DNA from: Neptunomonas japonica DSM 18939
Lineage (GTDB): Bacteria; Pseudomonadota; Gammaproteobacteria; Pseudomonadales; Balneatricaceae
NCBI RefSeq assembly: GCF_000422765.1
Contig: NZ_KE383917.1
Location: 130,936 to 194,935 of the forward strand
DNA: 64,000 nt
Direction: 5' to 3'
The position numbers were made by a program, and so were the translations under genes. Numbering within the stretch: position 1 is the stretch's first letter; every line of letters starts with the position of its first letter. The notes under the pieces were generated by a model that had not been told where the DNA came from, ran no database searches, and was given only the letters and a program-made list of their open reading frames with translations. Positions 18,595 through 27,309 of the stretch are shown here, piece after piece.

Positions 18595-20935
18595 ACAAGT
18601 CTTGCTGCGTATCAATTAAGGCACCAAGTGAATCTTCTTTAAAACACAAAATAGCATCGACTACAGGCACTAACTGTTTCTCAACATAGTGCTCATAATC
18701 AATCGGCGAGCGCACCTGTTCAACCGGTTCAGGCCCACTGACGGTCATCACATAACTAACATGATGCCCCGGCTGATATGGGCTTTTAAGGCCACGTTGC
18801 TGCCAATACTTTTCTGCTTTTAGAGCCGCCTGAACATGTGGCGGTTTCATTCGCACATAAGCATCTAAGGGCTGGCGCAAACGGCGCCTATACACCAGCT
18901 GATCATCTAAACGCCCTTCTCGCAGATCGACAACGAGCTGCTTCAAAAAGATCTGATAAGGCTGATCACGAAATATCGCTTCATATAAACGCTGCTGAAT
19001 ATCACGTGCCAAAGGTGTCCAATCAGAGCGCACATTCTCTAACCCTTTAAACACCAATAGCGACTCACCACCGGGTAACTGTTGCAAACCCGCATAACGC
19101 TTCTTACTGCCCTTTTCCGAATGCCTCATTCGCGGCATAAGAAAACGACTAAAATGGGTTTCGTACTCTAGCTCAAGATAGTTTTCTGTATGAAAACGCT
19201 GTTGAACTTGTTCGGACCACCAGTTATTTAAATACTCAGCCAGCGCTTTGCCTTTCACATCGGCATCTGAGCAGCCCTCACCCAGTAAAACAAATACTGA
19301 ATCAGTATCTCCATAAATCACTCGGTAACCAAAAACACGCTCAATTTCATCACGTGTTTGCTGCAATATCTGATGGCCACGCAATGTGATAGAGCCCGCC
19401 AAACGCTGATCAAAAAACCGACAAACGTTAGATCCCAATACACCATAAAAAGAATTCATAATGATTTTTATCGCTTGAGATAAGGACTTGTTATTATTCT
19501 TTTTAGCCTGATCACGAGCAGCCCATAACTCTTCGATAATAGTCGGTAAAATTGCGGTACTTTTACTGAAGATCGCACCGTTAAACCCTGGAATAAGATC
19601 ATCATCAGCCTGGGACTTAAAGCCCTCAGCCAAGCCTGCCGGATCAATTTTAAAGGTACGTATGATGCTCGGGTATAGACTTTTAAAATCCAAGACTAGA
19701 ACATGCTGATATAGACCGGGTTGTGAATCCATCACATAACCACCTGGAACATCCATACCACGCGCTCCCGAGGCATACTCAGGTGCCACATAGCCTCGCC
19801 TGTGCAATCGTGGGAGGTACTGAAAGTCAAAAGCCGCCGCAGAACCACCCACCTTATCTAAAGACAGTCCCGTTAAACGGGTCCGCTCTATCAGGTATTC
19901 CATGAGTCTTGTTTCGTCAAAAATATCCTGAACTAACTTACAATCTTCTAAGTTGTAACGCGCTAGCGCAGGCTTATCTTCACGATAAAGGCGCTGAATT
20001 TCAGCCCCTCTATCATTGGCCTGATGAATCAATTTACCACGCTTAAATAATTTCTGTGATACATACTCAAGGGAGTAACTTTCAAAGTGGTACGTAGCAC
20101 CTTTAAGCGTATCGATGCCATCAATCACCAAACGCCCTTCCAGCCTGACATACCATTTACCCAGCTCAGACTGAACTACTCGCAACGATTGCTCATCACG
20201 CCCTAAACGCAAAGGCACTTTAAGCTTACCAGCACGCTCTGACAGCACACGAAAATCAAAACCCACCACATCCCAGCCGATAAAAATATCAGGGTCATAT
20301 CGAATAACTTGACGGACAAATGCCTGTAGCAGCGTTCTTTCATCCGGGTAAAATCGTAGTGTGTCAGTATCTTCACCCTTTCCTCGCATCAACACTAAAG
20401 ACAGATCAGCGCCATACAGGCCAATTGAATGAATACAGTCTGCTTGCATAGTGGTTTCCAGATCGACTGACAAAACTTTTAATTGAACGGGGAAGTCATA
20501 AGGCTTTAAACGGGGTACTGAAGATGAAAGAGATAAAGAAGCTGAGTTGCGGATAACTTCTACACCACCAAAGATAAAACGCTCCATGAGGAAACGGTCC
20601 ACCGGGCGAATATCTTCTTCCATCATAGGAATAGACGCCAGCGTTAAGCGCTCAATCACTTCACGTTGTACTTTTAAAGAGAAGCAATAAAGACCGTGAA
20701 CACCGCGTTGCTCAAGGTCATTTAATTTAACTTTATCAAGCCGCCAACCAACTAATGTACTAAGGCAGTCGTTAATTACCTCAATGGATTCATCATGTAC
20801 AAAGAATACTGACTCTTGTGCGGGAATAGTAACAAGAGAAGCCCCTTGCGCAGTTTTAACCCAGTACCTGAGCTCAATACCACTGGGCTGGTCTTGTTGA
20901 TGACGCGTTAAAACGAAACCAGTAAAAGTGCTCAT
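18587..20935 (-). CDS. polB: DNA polymerase II (family B)
   Basis: 782 aa, the length of E. coli Pol II. Proofreading exonuclease motif LSVDLETTMQ (near 155), DIFIGWDVVGFDFR; polymerase motifs LDFKSLYPSII (near 415), NSFYGVLGS and YGDTDSVF. The extreme C-terminus, QQDLFS, resembles a beta-clamp-binding motif. In E. coli polB is SOS-induced and used in replication restart and lesion bypass. Here it starts 8 bp after mvaD on the same strand, so it is probably the last gene of the mevalonate operon. No LexA box was recognised in front of it. Confidence 0.97.
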   Translation of the reverse strand: MSTFTGFVLTRHQQDQPSGIELRYWVKTAQGASLVTIPAQESVFFVHDESIEVINDCLSTLVGWRLDKVKLNDLEQRGVHGLYCFSLKVQREVIERLTLASIPMMEEDIRPVDRFLMERFIFGGVEVIRNSASLSLSSSVPRLKPYDFPVQLKVLSVDLETTMQADCIHSIGLYGADLSLVLMRGKGEDTDTLRFYPDERTLLQAFVRQVIRYDPDIFIGWDVVGFDFRVLSERAGKLKVPLRLGRDEQSLRVVQSELGKWYVRLEGRLVIDGIDTLKGATYHFESYSLEYVSQKLFKRGKLIHQANDRGAEIQRLYREDKPALARYNLEDCKLVQDIFDETRLMEYLIERTRLTGLSLDKVGGSAAAFDFQYLPRLHRRGYVAPEYASGARGMDVPGGYVMDSQPGLYQHVLVLDFKSLYPSIIRTFKIDPAGLAEGFKSQADDDLIPGFNGAIFSKSTAILPTIIEELWAARDQAKKNNNKSLSQAIKIIMNSFYGVLGSNVCRFFDQRLAGSITLRGHQILQQTRDEIERVFGYRVIYGDTDSVFVLLGEGCSDADVKGKALAEYLNNWWSEQVQQRFHTENYLELEYETHFSRFLMPRMRHSEKGSKKRYAGLQQLPGGESLLVFKGLENVRSDWTPLARDIQQRLYEAIFRDQPYQIFLKQLVVDLREGRLDDQLVYRRRLRQPLDAYVRMKPPHVQAALKAEKYWQQRGLKSPYQPGHHVSYVMTVSGPEPVEQVRSPIDYEHYVEKQLVPVVDAILCFKEDSLGALIDTQQDLFS

Positions 20936-20943
20936 CTATAGAG

Positions 20944-21990
20944 CTACGATGGCTCTTTAACCGTTGTTGAAGCACCTGACTCACTCGCTTCGAAAGGAGC
21001 AACAACTTCAAGCCCAGGGAATTCAGTTTCAAGAAGTGCTTGGTTTTTCTCTTGGAAAAGTAGTTTTAAATTTGGCCCAGCATCCATAGTGAAGTACACC
21101 TCAACACCTGCCTCACGTAAGGCCCATATTTTCTGCATCGCGGCAACTGAGTCGGGCTGCCAATAAAGCAATGGAGGCCATGAAGCAATCATAGTGGCAT
21201 GCATCGACATGGCGTTATGCTCTGCAACAGCACCTAGCTCAGAGAAGCTCCCATCACTGAGTGCCTGATGTATTTTTTCTAGATCTTGAGCGGCCTGCGC
21301 AGGCCAGCTCTGGTACAAACTAGCGGTTTCTACTGTTCGCTTCATTCCAGAACGAGAATCCACGGCCTTCACAGCAGTGCTGACCTTAACTAAACCCACT
21401 CTCAAATCTGGCCAGTTCACATCTAAAGGAAACGCATGGCTATCCATACCATCTTCTTGCAGCCCCATACGCCACTCAACAAAACCACTATAAATAGAGC
21501 GAGAGGCACTACCACTGCCCATACGTGCAAATGCTGAAAGCACAGTATCAGGGAACTGTAATTGAAAATACTGATTAATGGCTAGAGTCAAAGCAGCAAA
21601 CCCAGAAGCAGACGAGGCTAAACCTGCCGCTGTTGGGATATTATTTCGCGTATCGATAATCACCGGATAAGACTGATCTCTTCGAAATAAACCAACAAAG
21701 GAGACTACTTTACGGGCAAAAGGAGACTCGACAGGTAACAACTGCCCATTAAGCATAACCTGATCTTCACCTGTTTGAGACGGGTGTATTTGAGTACGCG
21801 TTCCCAAATGCGCCAATGAAATCGATAAGCTCGAATTGACCGGCAAGTTTAGCTCGCTCTGTCTTTTACCCCAATACTTACATAAGGCAATATTACTAGG
21901 CGCAAACGCTTCTGCTTGGCCAGCGGCTATTAATTTTTTAGGCAAATAGCGAGCGACGATATCAGCTTTTGTAAAGTTCTCATTCAACAT
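20944..21990 (-). CDS. mvaD: Diphosphomevalonate decarboxylase
   Basis: 348 aa from the ATG at 21990 (MLNENFTKADIVARY), 9 bases after AGGAG; a TTG three codons upstream is too close to it. Classical enzyme motifs are intact: ALCKYWGKRQSELNLPVNSS, TAAGLASSASGFAAL, the catalytic Arg in GSGSASRSIYSGFVEW, and the catalytic Asp in YFTMDAGPN. This argues for ATP-dependent decarboxylation of mevalonate 5-diphosphate to IPP, not the archaeal variants that lose the Asp. It overlaps the end of the upstream kinase by 11 bp. Confidence 0.95.
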   Translation of the reverse strand: MLNENFTKADIVARYLPKKLIAAGQAEAFAPSNIALCKYWGKRQSELNLPVNSSLSISLAHLGTRTQIHPSQTGEDQVMLNGQLLPVESPFARKVVSFVGLFRRDQSYPVIIDTRNNIPTAAGLASSASGFAALTLAINQYFQLQFPDTVLSAFARMGSGSASRSIYSGFVEWRMGLQEDGMDSHAFPLDVNWPDLRVGLVKVSTAVKAVDSRSGMKRTVETASLYQSWPAQAAQDLEKIHQALSDGSFSELGAVAEHNAMSMHATMIASWPPLLYWQPDSVAAMQKIWALREAGVEVYFTMDAGPNLKLLFQEKNQALLETEFPGLEVVAPFEASESGASTTVKEPS

Positions 21991-22915
21991 AACACTCAAC
22001 TCCTACGCCACTGACAGCAACGGGTATCATTTCGTATGGTAAGGTTAAAGAATCGTCTGTGCCCAATGCAATCACACAATCCCCCAAACCCGAACCCGAA
22101 ATTTTTGCACCAAGGACAGCCTCAGATTTTCGTAACGAGTAGATAATGTCGGACAGCACCGAATCGTTCACTCCTAGTGCGTCCATTAGTCCTTGATACA
22201 TATCCATTAACAAACCGAGTTCTTCCCAGTTTTGTTTCTGAATCGCATCTTCTGCTTTAATGGTAGTTTCATTCATGAGCTGATAAATAGCGGTATAAAG
22301 CTCCGGTAAAGCTTCTGTCTTTTGTGCCACAATTGCTAACACGTCAGGTGTTTTCGTTTTATAGCCAGCATAAAATAATGAAATAGGCGGCAAACCATTA
22401 AGCGCCGAGATATGTCGTGGCTCAACCGTGTAACCGATAAGGCCACCATACACACTTGCCGCTAAGTCTGTACCAGAACCTCGCCCTTGCACGCCATGAA
22501 CAACCGCTAAAGCTCGATCAAACAACTGTCGTTTTGTTAGGTTCTCTTGGCAATATTCAGAAACCGCTTTCACTACCGCTGTGGTAACCGCCGCAGAAGA
22601 ACCCAAACCCACCGTATGTGAAAATTCAGACTGAATATCCAACTCAAAACCATATTGCAGCTCTTCAACTACCTGCCCAATAGCAAACAACACAAAGCTT
22701 AGCCTTGAATCGGTTTCCAAATCATCAAGAGTAGAACAGTAATCAGCCAGACTAGAGCGGATCAACACCGATCTATCTGATCGAGGAATGAGTGTGACCT
22801 GTATACGCTTATCAACTGCACACGCGATTGCTCTATGGCCAAACAACACCGCATGCTCACCCATCAGCATAATACTGCCGGGCGCTGTAACTTTAATCAC
22901 CGATGTAGCGTGCAC
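21980..22915 (-). CDS. GHMP kinase of the mevalonate pathway (mevalonate kinase-like)
   Basis: 311 aa. Motif 1 VTAPGSIMLMGEHAVLFGHR, glycine-rich motif HTVGLGSSAAVTTAV, the catalytic Asp region QGRGSGTDLAASVYGG, and C-terminal GAKISGSGLGDCVIAL. Overall it resembles archaeal-type mevalonate kinase (QGLMDALGVN region), while the GSGTDLAAS segment is reminiscent of phosphomevalonate kinases. With its neighbour it must cover mevalonate kinase and phosphomevalonate kinase; which does which cannot be told by eye. The start is a GTG at 22915 with AGGAGG 9 bases upstream, overlapping the previous gene by 23 bp. Confidence 0.88.
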   Translation of the reverse strand: MHATSVIKVTAPGSIMLMGEHAVLFGHRAIACAVDKRIQVTLIPRSDRSVLIRSSLADYCSTLDDLETDSRLSFVLFAIGQVVEELQYGFELDIQSEFSHTVGLGSSAAVTTAVVKAVSEYCQENLTKRQLFDRALAVVHGVQGRGSGTDLAASVYGGLIGYTVEPRHISALNGLPPISLFYAGYKTKTPDVLAIVAQKTEALPELYTAIYQLMNETTIKAEDAIQKQNWEELGLLMDMYQGLMDALGVNDSVLSDIIYSLRKSEAVLGAKISGSGLGDCVIALGTDDSLTLPYEMIPVAVSGVGVECYVE

Positions 22916-23936
22916 CTAACTTATCCTCCTCAACTTTCCCCCAAAGATATTGAGGAAAGTCATCCATCAACGTATTTACCACCTGTTCAGGAAGAAAAGC
23001 CAGCACTAAACCACCAGTTCCCCCTTTATGCGCTCCCGCTCCACTTATTTTCGCCGCACCACCACTCGCCTCTATGCGCTCAACCAATGCTTTTGCTGAA
23101 TCGGGAACAACACCTATTTGACATAACAAACGATGATTTTCTTTAACACAATCGATTACCGTAGCTTGATCAGCCAGATGACTGATCAAGCTAGTCGTCA
23201 CATGTGAAAAATCATTCCACAGCTGATTATCATCCTCAAATCGGCTTCTTACATGCTGAACACATTCACCGGTACTTACCTGAGGTTTACCTGTAAATAT
23301 CCAGTACCAACCATCACCTAAACTAACATCAAGCTGACTTACATTACCGTGATGAATATGATTCATGCCACCATAGGTAACCGCAGCGGCATCAATAGCA
23401 CTACCACGCCCATGCTGTAACCTTTCACAAAACCTTACCATTTCAAAACGCTGATCTATACCTAATGGCTTTTCAAGCAAATGCTCAAAAAGTACCAGGG
23501 TTGCCGCTATTGCTGAAGCAGAAGACCCCATACCAGAACCCAATGGCAACTCGGTTGTACTAGATAAACGCCCCGGCAACGGTAAATAGCTTTGAGTGGA
23601 AGCACGCCCAGGAACCGGTAAATGATGTACCAACGAAGACAAGGTATACATCAACAGATCATCAGGCTTTGTTAGAATATTCTGGATAGGTAGTAAGCCC
23701 TGCGCAAAGGACTCAAAACGAGAGTCGAGCTTTTCTTTTAACGAGCCAAGCGCATGCAAAGGGTAGTGAACACCTGAAGATATACCAGCAAAAAGAGTAT
23801 TTATGGTGTTACTTTCTGTTAATGGTTTAAAGCTAACCGTGGTATGTTTTTGAATGGCTACGGCAACCGCCTGTGCTCCGTAGACAACAGAGTGTTCGCC
23901 ACTCAGTATAATTTTCCCTGGAGCACAAGCACGCAT
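22893..23936 (-). CDS. GHMP kinase of the mevalonate pathway (second mevalonate kinase-like protein)
   Basis: 347 aa from the ATG at 23936, coupled to the mvaS stop by a TGATG overlap. Motifs: RACAPGKIILSGEHSVVYG, ELPLGSGMGSSASAIAATLV, LQHGRGSAIDAAAVTYGG and AAKISGAGAHKGGTGG. The first motif and the HGxxSAID loop are mevalonate kinase-like. An insert near residues 60-125 (LPVPGRASTQSYLPLPGRL) is unlike the neighbouring kinase. It is either mevalonate kinase with the 311-aa protein as phosphomevalonate kinase, or the reverse. Confidence 0.88.
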   Translation of the reverse strand: MRACAPGKIILSGEHSVVYGAQAVAVAIQKHTTVSFKPLTESNTINTLFAGISSGVHYPLHALGSLKEKLDSRFESFAQGLLPIQNILTKPDDLLMYTLSSLVHHLPVPGRASTQSYLPLPGRLSSTTELPLGSGMGSSASAIAATLVLFEHLLEKPLGIDQRFEMVRFCERLQHGRGSAIDAAAVTYGGMNHIHHGNVSQLDVSLGDGWYWIFTGKPQVSTGECVQHVRSRFEDDNQLWNDFSHVTTSLISHLADQATVIDCVKENHRLLCQIGVVPDSAKALVERIEASGGAAKISGAGAHKGGTGGLVLAFLPEQVVNTLMDDFPQYLWGKVEEDKLGARYIGD

Positions 23937-25105
23937 CAAATAGCTACATATTCACGCTTATGATGAGAAATAGCGGCAAGACGAAAACGCCCTTGTGTAT
24001 CCGCCGATATAGTATGAACTTCACCATCTCTAGGATCCGGTGCTTTATAAAGGTTTAGATATTCGTCATAACTCACTTCTTGACGTTTATCTAGCATTGC
24101 TCGATGCAGGTCTGTAAACAAAAACTGCTGGTAACCTTCAACAACTTTTCCTGAGAAAAACTCAGAGACGCACCCCGAACCATAACTGAAAAAACCAACC
24201 CGTTTATCGGCTAAATCTTGCTGGCAATTCTCCAACAACGATGACAAACCAATATACATGGAGGCGGTATAGCTATTACCAATGATCCGATTATAAGACA
24301 AGGTATCAGTTATTTGCTGCTCTAAGCCACTGGCATCCAGTTCACTTTTGTTTGCTTTGGCCAAATGTTGATGCGCTTTTTGCGCCATGCGGCTAAAAGG
24401 AAGGTGATAACAAAAATGCGTAAAATCATTGAACGTTAAAGAGCTGTTCTCTCGAAAGTCTTCCCATGCTTTTTTCAATGCTTTAAGATAAATTTTTGTC
24501 GAGTACTTACCATCTACTAATGCAGTTTTACGGTAGTTTGGTCGCCAGAAATCCATGACATCTTCAGCATAATTACCCACTTCAGGGTCTATTGCCAACA
24601 CTCGCGGCTGAGACGTCACCATCATAGCAACAGCACCACATCCCTGCGTTGCTTCACCTGGCGTATTAAGATCATAGCGCGCAATATCTGATGCGATAAC
24701 CAAAACTTTCTTTTCTGGTTGTCTAGCAACAAGTGCACATGCCATTTGGATAGCTGCTGTCGCGCTGTAGCACGCTTGCTTCAGCTCAACTACTCGGCAG
24801 TTATTATTCAAGCCCAAAAGGCGATGAACATAAATACCCGCCGCTTTAGACTGATCTATGCCTGTTTCAGTTGCAAATAACAAGGTAGAAACCTGCTCCG
24901 CCTCACCATTCTGTACAAGCGGGTAAGCGGCGTTTGCAGCCATGGTCACGATATCTTCATCGTGAGCAGCCATACTCATTTTCTCTTGGCCAATGCCTTG
25001 ATAATACTTATCAGGGTCGGTCTCTTGGACCTTAGCCAGCGTTCTCAAATCAAGAAAATAATTTGACGTATAAAAACTAATTTGATCGATACCAACAGAT
25101 GACAT
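23936..25105 (-). CDS. mvaS: Hydroxymethylglutaryl-CoA synthase
   Basis: 389 aa. Catalytic residues in thiolase-fold contexts: Glu near 80 (LLFATETGIDQSKAAG), nucleophile Cys112 (ELKQACYSATAAIQMA) and His in HFCYHLPFSRMAQKAH. It condenses acetyl-CoA with acetoacetyl-CoA to HMG-CoA, the first committed step. GAGGA lies about 12 bases before the ATG. It is third in the operon, 15 bp after fni. Confidence 0.96.
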   Translation of the reverse strand: MSSVGIDQISFYTSNYFLDLRTLAKVQETDPDKYYQGIGQEKMSMAAHDEDIVTMAANAAYPLVQNGEAEQVSTLLFATETGIDQSKAAGIYVHRLLGLNNNCRVVELKQACYSATAAIQMACALVARQPEKKVLVIASDIARYDLNTPGEATQGCGAVAMMVTSQPRVLAIDPEVGNYAEDVMDFWRPNYRKTALVDGKYSTKIYLKALKKAWEDFRENSSLTFNDFTHFCYHLPFSRMAQKAHQHLAKANKSELDASGLEQQITDTLSYNRIIGNSYTASMYIGLSSLLENCQQDLADKRVGFFSYGSGCVSEFFSGKVVEGYQQFLFTDLHRAMLDKRQEVSYDEYLNLYKAPDPRDGEVHTISADTQGRFRLAAISHHKREYVAI

Positions 25106-25120
25106 ATTTGAATATGTTCC

Positions 25121-26152
25121 TCAACGCTCTTCAAGAATAAGAGACTCGTTCCTGAATAACGACGCCACATCAGGCATTCCCAGTAAAAACATCGCTGTTA
25201 CAAATTCGCGGCGTAAACGCTCGATCACATTTATAACAGCTTCTGCCGACTCCATGGCGGGATGTAATAACGGAGCCGCCACTCCACAAATTGAGGCGCC
25301 GAGTATAACAGATTTCACCATATCAATCCCATCCCTTACACCACCACTCGATACAAAAGTAGCTTGCGCTTGATATGGAGCCATTAACTTAAGCGCTAAT
25401 GGTGTTGGAATCCCCCAATCTTGAAAGGCAAGCCCAAGATCATCCTGCTTATTTAGTCGACGCTGATGCTCAATACGGCTCCACGAAGTACCACCACTAC
25501 CAGCGATATCAAAATACTCAACACCCGCTTGCAAGCCAAGTTGCACATCAGCAGGAGACAACCCAGCGCCGACCTCTTTAAGCATGATTGGTACTGATAC
25601 ATCCGCACGCACTTTAGCTATTTTTGCCGCTAGGTTTTTAAAATTAGTATCGCCTTCAGGCTGCACAGCTTCTTGCAAAGGGTTCAAATGCAGATATAAC
25701 GCATCTGCACCTAAAACATCAATGGCCTGCTGACATTCTTTCACAGCAAAGCCGTAATTAAGCTGCACTGCGCCAACATTGCTAATCAATACCGTTGTCG
25801 GGGCATGCTGGCGTAATTCAAAGCTACTACCTGCTAACTCATCAACGAACATAACTCGCTGAGAGCCTACAGCGAGCGCAACACCACAATGCTCAGCAGC
25901 AATGGCCAAATTAGTATTAATTTTTCTAACAAGGTCATGATTACCTCCGGTCATGGAGGATATCAGCAATGGGAAACTCAACGTTTTCCCGAACATCTGT
26001 ACAGATGAGTCAACATCAGCGAGGTCAATTTCAGGCAAAGCCCGATGCAACAAATGAATCCGATCAAAATAGTGCGCATTTCGCTCTATCGCTGGGTCAC
26101 GATCGAACGCACGAATGTGCTCAATCTTTCTGTCATTCGTTGAATCAGTCAT
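25121..26152 (-). CDS. fni: Isopentenyl-diphosphate delta-isomerase type 2
   Basis: 343 aa from the ATG at 26152, which overlaps the mvaA stop as TGATG; a GTG one codon earlier is less likely. Type 2 (FMN- and NADPH-dependent) features: SSMTGGN, LAVGSQRVMF, DALYLHLNPLQEAVQPEGD, the FMN phosphate loop FDIAGSGGTSWSRIE and FVSSGGVRDGIDMVK. It interconverts IPP and DMAPP. Type 2 isomerase is the usual companion of bacterial mevalonate operons. Confidence 0.96.
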   Translation of the reverse strand: MTDSTNDRKIEHIRAFDRDPAIERNAHYFDRIHLLHRALPEIDLADVDSSVQMFGKTLSFPLLISSMTGGNHDLVRKINTNLAIAAEHCGVALAVGSQRVMFVDELAGSSFELRQHAPTTVLISNVGAVQLNYGFAVKECQQAIDVLGADALYLHLNPLQEAVQPEGDTNFKNLAAKIAKVRADVSVPIMLKEVGAGLSPADVQLGLQAGVEYFDIAGSGGTSWSRIEHQRRLNKQDDLGLAFQDWGIPTPLALKLMAPYQAQATFVSSGGVRDGIDMVKSVILGASICGVAAPLLHPAMESAEAVINVIERLRREFVTAMFLLGMPDVASLFRNESLILEER

Positions 26153-27186
26153 CACCGCTCCAACTTCAGGTGTGCTTCCATCAATTCACCAGGATTGGTT
26201 TGAGCTGCTAGTAATGAGAGCTCGCCACACAACACAGTAGCAGCACAAATAGCCGCTAAGCGACGGGCATTTTCACCGGCTTCGCGAGAGTCTTTACAAC
26301 CAAGTTTGGTGAGGTTTTCTTCAACAAACTCCAAACCTTTACCATTACCGACACTACCCACAATTATATTAGGCAATGTGCAGGAAAAATACAGATCACC
26401 CTCACGCACTTCGGCATGAACAATACCTTGAGAACCTTCAATAATATTCGCTGCATCCTGCCCTGTTGCCAGATAAAAACCCAATAACATATTTGCAAAA
26501 TGGGCATTTGCACTGCGCAAACCACCTGCGATCATTGTACCGATCAGGTTCTTTTTAATATTCAGATCAACAATTTTTTCTGGCGTAGTTAATAAACGAC
26601 GCTCGCATAACTCCCGCGAGATAATGATTTCGCTTACAACATACTTACCACGCCCAAGGATACCGTTAACCGCTGTGGCTTTTTTATCTGAGCAGTAATT
26701 CCCAGAAATCGAAGAATAACGTAATTGAGGATACTCACTCAGTAACCAAGGAATAATCTTATCAGCTGCATTGGTCACCATGTTATGGCCCGATGCGTCT
26801 CCGGTATTAAATTCGAGGCGTAGATAAATTAAATTACCGACTATCTGGCTATGCATGTCTATTAGTTTTGCAAAGCGACTCGATGTGGATACCACCCCAT
26901 TTAGATCATCACGTCTGGATTTAATCGACTCTATCGCCAAGTGTGCGGCTAACGCATCATCTGCTTCCAGCAATACTGAACGGGTCATACGCTCATCAAT
27001 CACTGTCGTTTTAATGCCTTCTGTCAACACAGATACTCGCGCACCACGACCAACAGAGTGCCACAGCGGAGTTTCATAAGTTGCTAGAGGTATAGATAGC
27101 TTCTCATTTAAGACATGCCCTGATATTTTCAGAGGCCCAACCCAGCGCATTGGTACAGGCGCCTGTAAAATTTTATGTGATTTCAT
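26152..27186 (-). CDS. mvaA: Hydroxymethylglutaryl-CoA reductase (class I-like)
   Basis: 344 aa catalytic domain without membrane anchor. Catalytic Glu in LATYETPLWHSVGRGARV, Lys in SGNYCSDKKATAVNGILGRG, Asp in LATGQDAANIIEGSQ, and a C-terminal His in EAHLKLER. The SGNYCxDKK pattern is that of class I (eukaryote/archaea-type) enzymes rather than the class II Pseudomonas mevalonii type. It reduces HMG-CoA to mevalonate. AGGTCATT precedes the ATG. First gene of the mevalonate operon, with a promoter and terminator-like hairpin crowded into the 123 bp before it. Confidence 0.95.
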   Translation of the reverse strand: MKSHKILQAPVPMRWVGPLKISGHVLNEKLSIPLATYETPLWHSVGRGARVSVLTEGIKTTVIDERMTRSVLLEADDALAAHLAIESIKSRRDDLNGVVSTSSRFAKLIDMHSQIVGNLIYLRLEFNTGDASGHNMVTNAADKIIPWLLSEYPQLRYSSISGNYCSDKKATAVNGILGRGKYVVSEIIISRELCERRLLTTPEKIVDLNIKKNLIGTMIAGGLRSANAHFANMLLGFYLATGQDAANIIEGSQGIVHAEVREGDLYFSCTLPNIIVGSVGNGKGLEFVEENLTKLGCKDSREAGENARRLAAICAATVLCGELSLLAAQTNPGELMEAHLKLER

Positions 27187-27203
27187 AATGACCTATATAA
27201 ACG

Positions 27204-27230
27204 AAAAAGGGTTGCTTCGCAGCAACCCTT
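27204..27230 (-). terminator. Terminator hairpin in the mvaA leader (tolC terminator or attenuator)
   Basis: On the minus strand: AAGGGTTGCT, tetraloop GCGA, AGCAACCCTT, then TTTTT in total including the stem's end; a perfect 10-bp stem (27207-27216 with 27221-27230). The T-run ends only 17 bp before the mvaA start, downstream of the only good promoter in the gap. So transcripts into mvaA must pass this terminator. It would end the tolC transcript and at the same time act on the mvaA leader. Confidence 0.85.
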
Positions 27231-27252
27231 CCAAAGACTTCAAGCACGCGCG

Positions 27253-27281
27253 ATTTTATCGACGATACCTTTATATTGCAA
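27253..27281 (-). promoter_or_regulatory. Candidate sigma-70 promoter of the mevalonate operon
   Basis: On the minus strand: -35 TTGCAA (27276-27281), 17-bp spacer, -10 TAAAAT (27253-27258), followed by a GC-rich stretch (CGCGCG) at the expected start site near 27246. The spacing is ideal, and it lies in the gap between tolC and mvaA. A GC-rich discriminator is compatible with growth-rate control. Predicted only. Confidence 0.6.
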
Positions 27282-27309
27282 ACGCACTTAATGATGAGGC
27301 ATGTGATCC

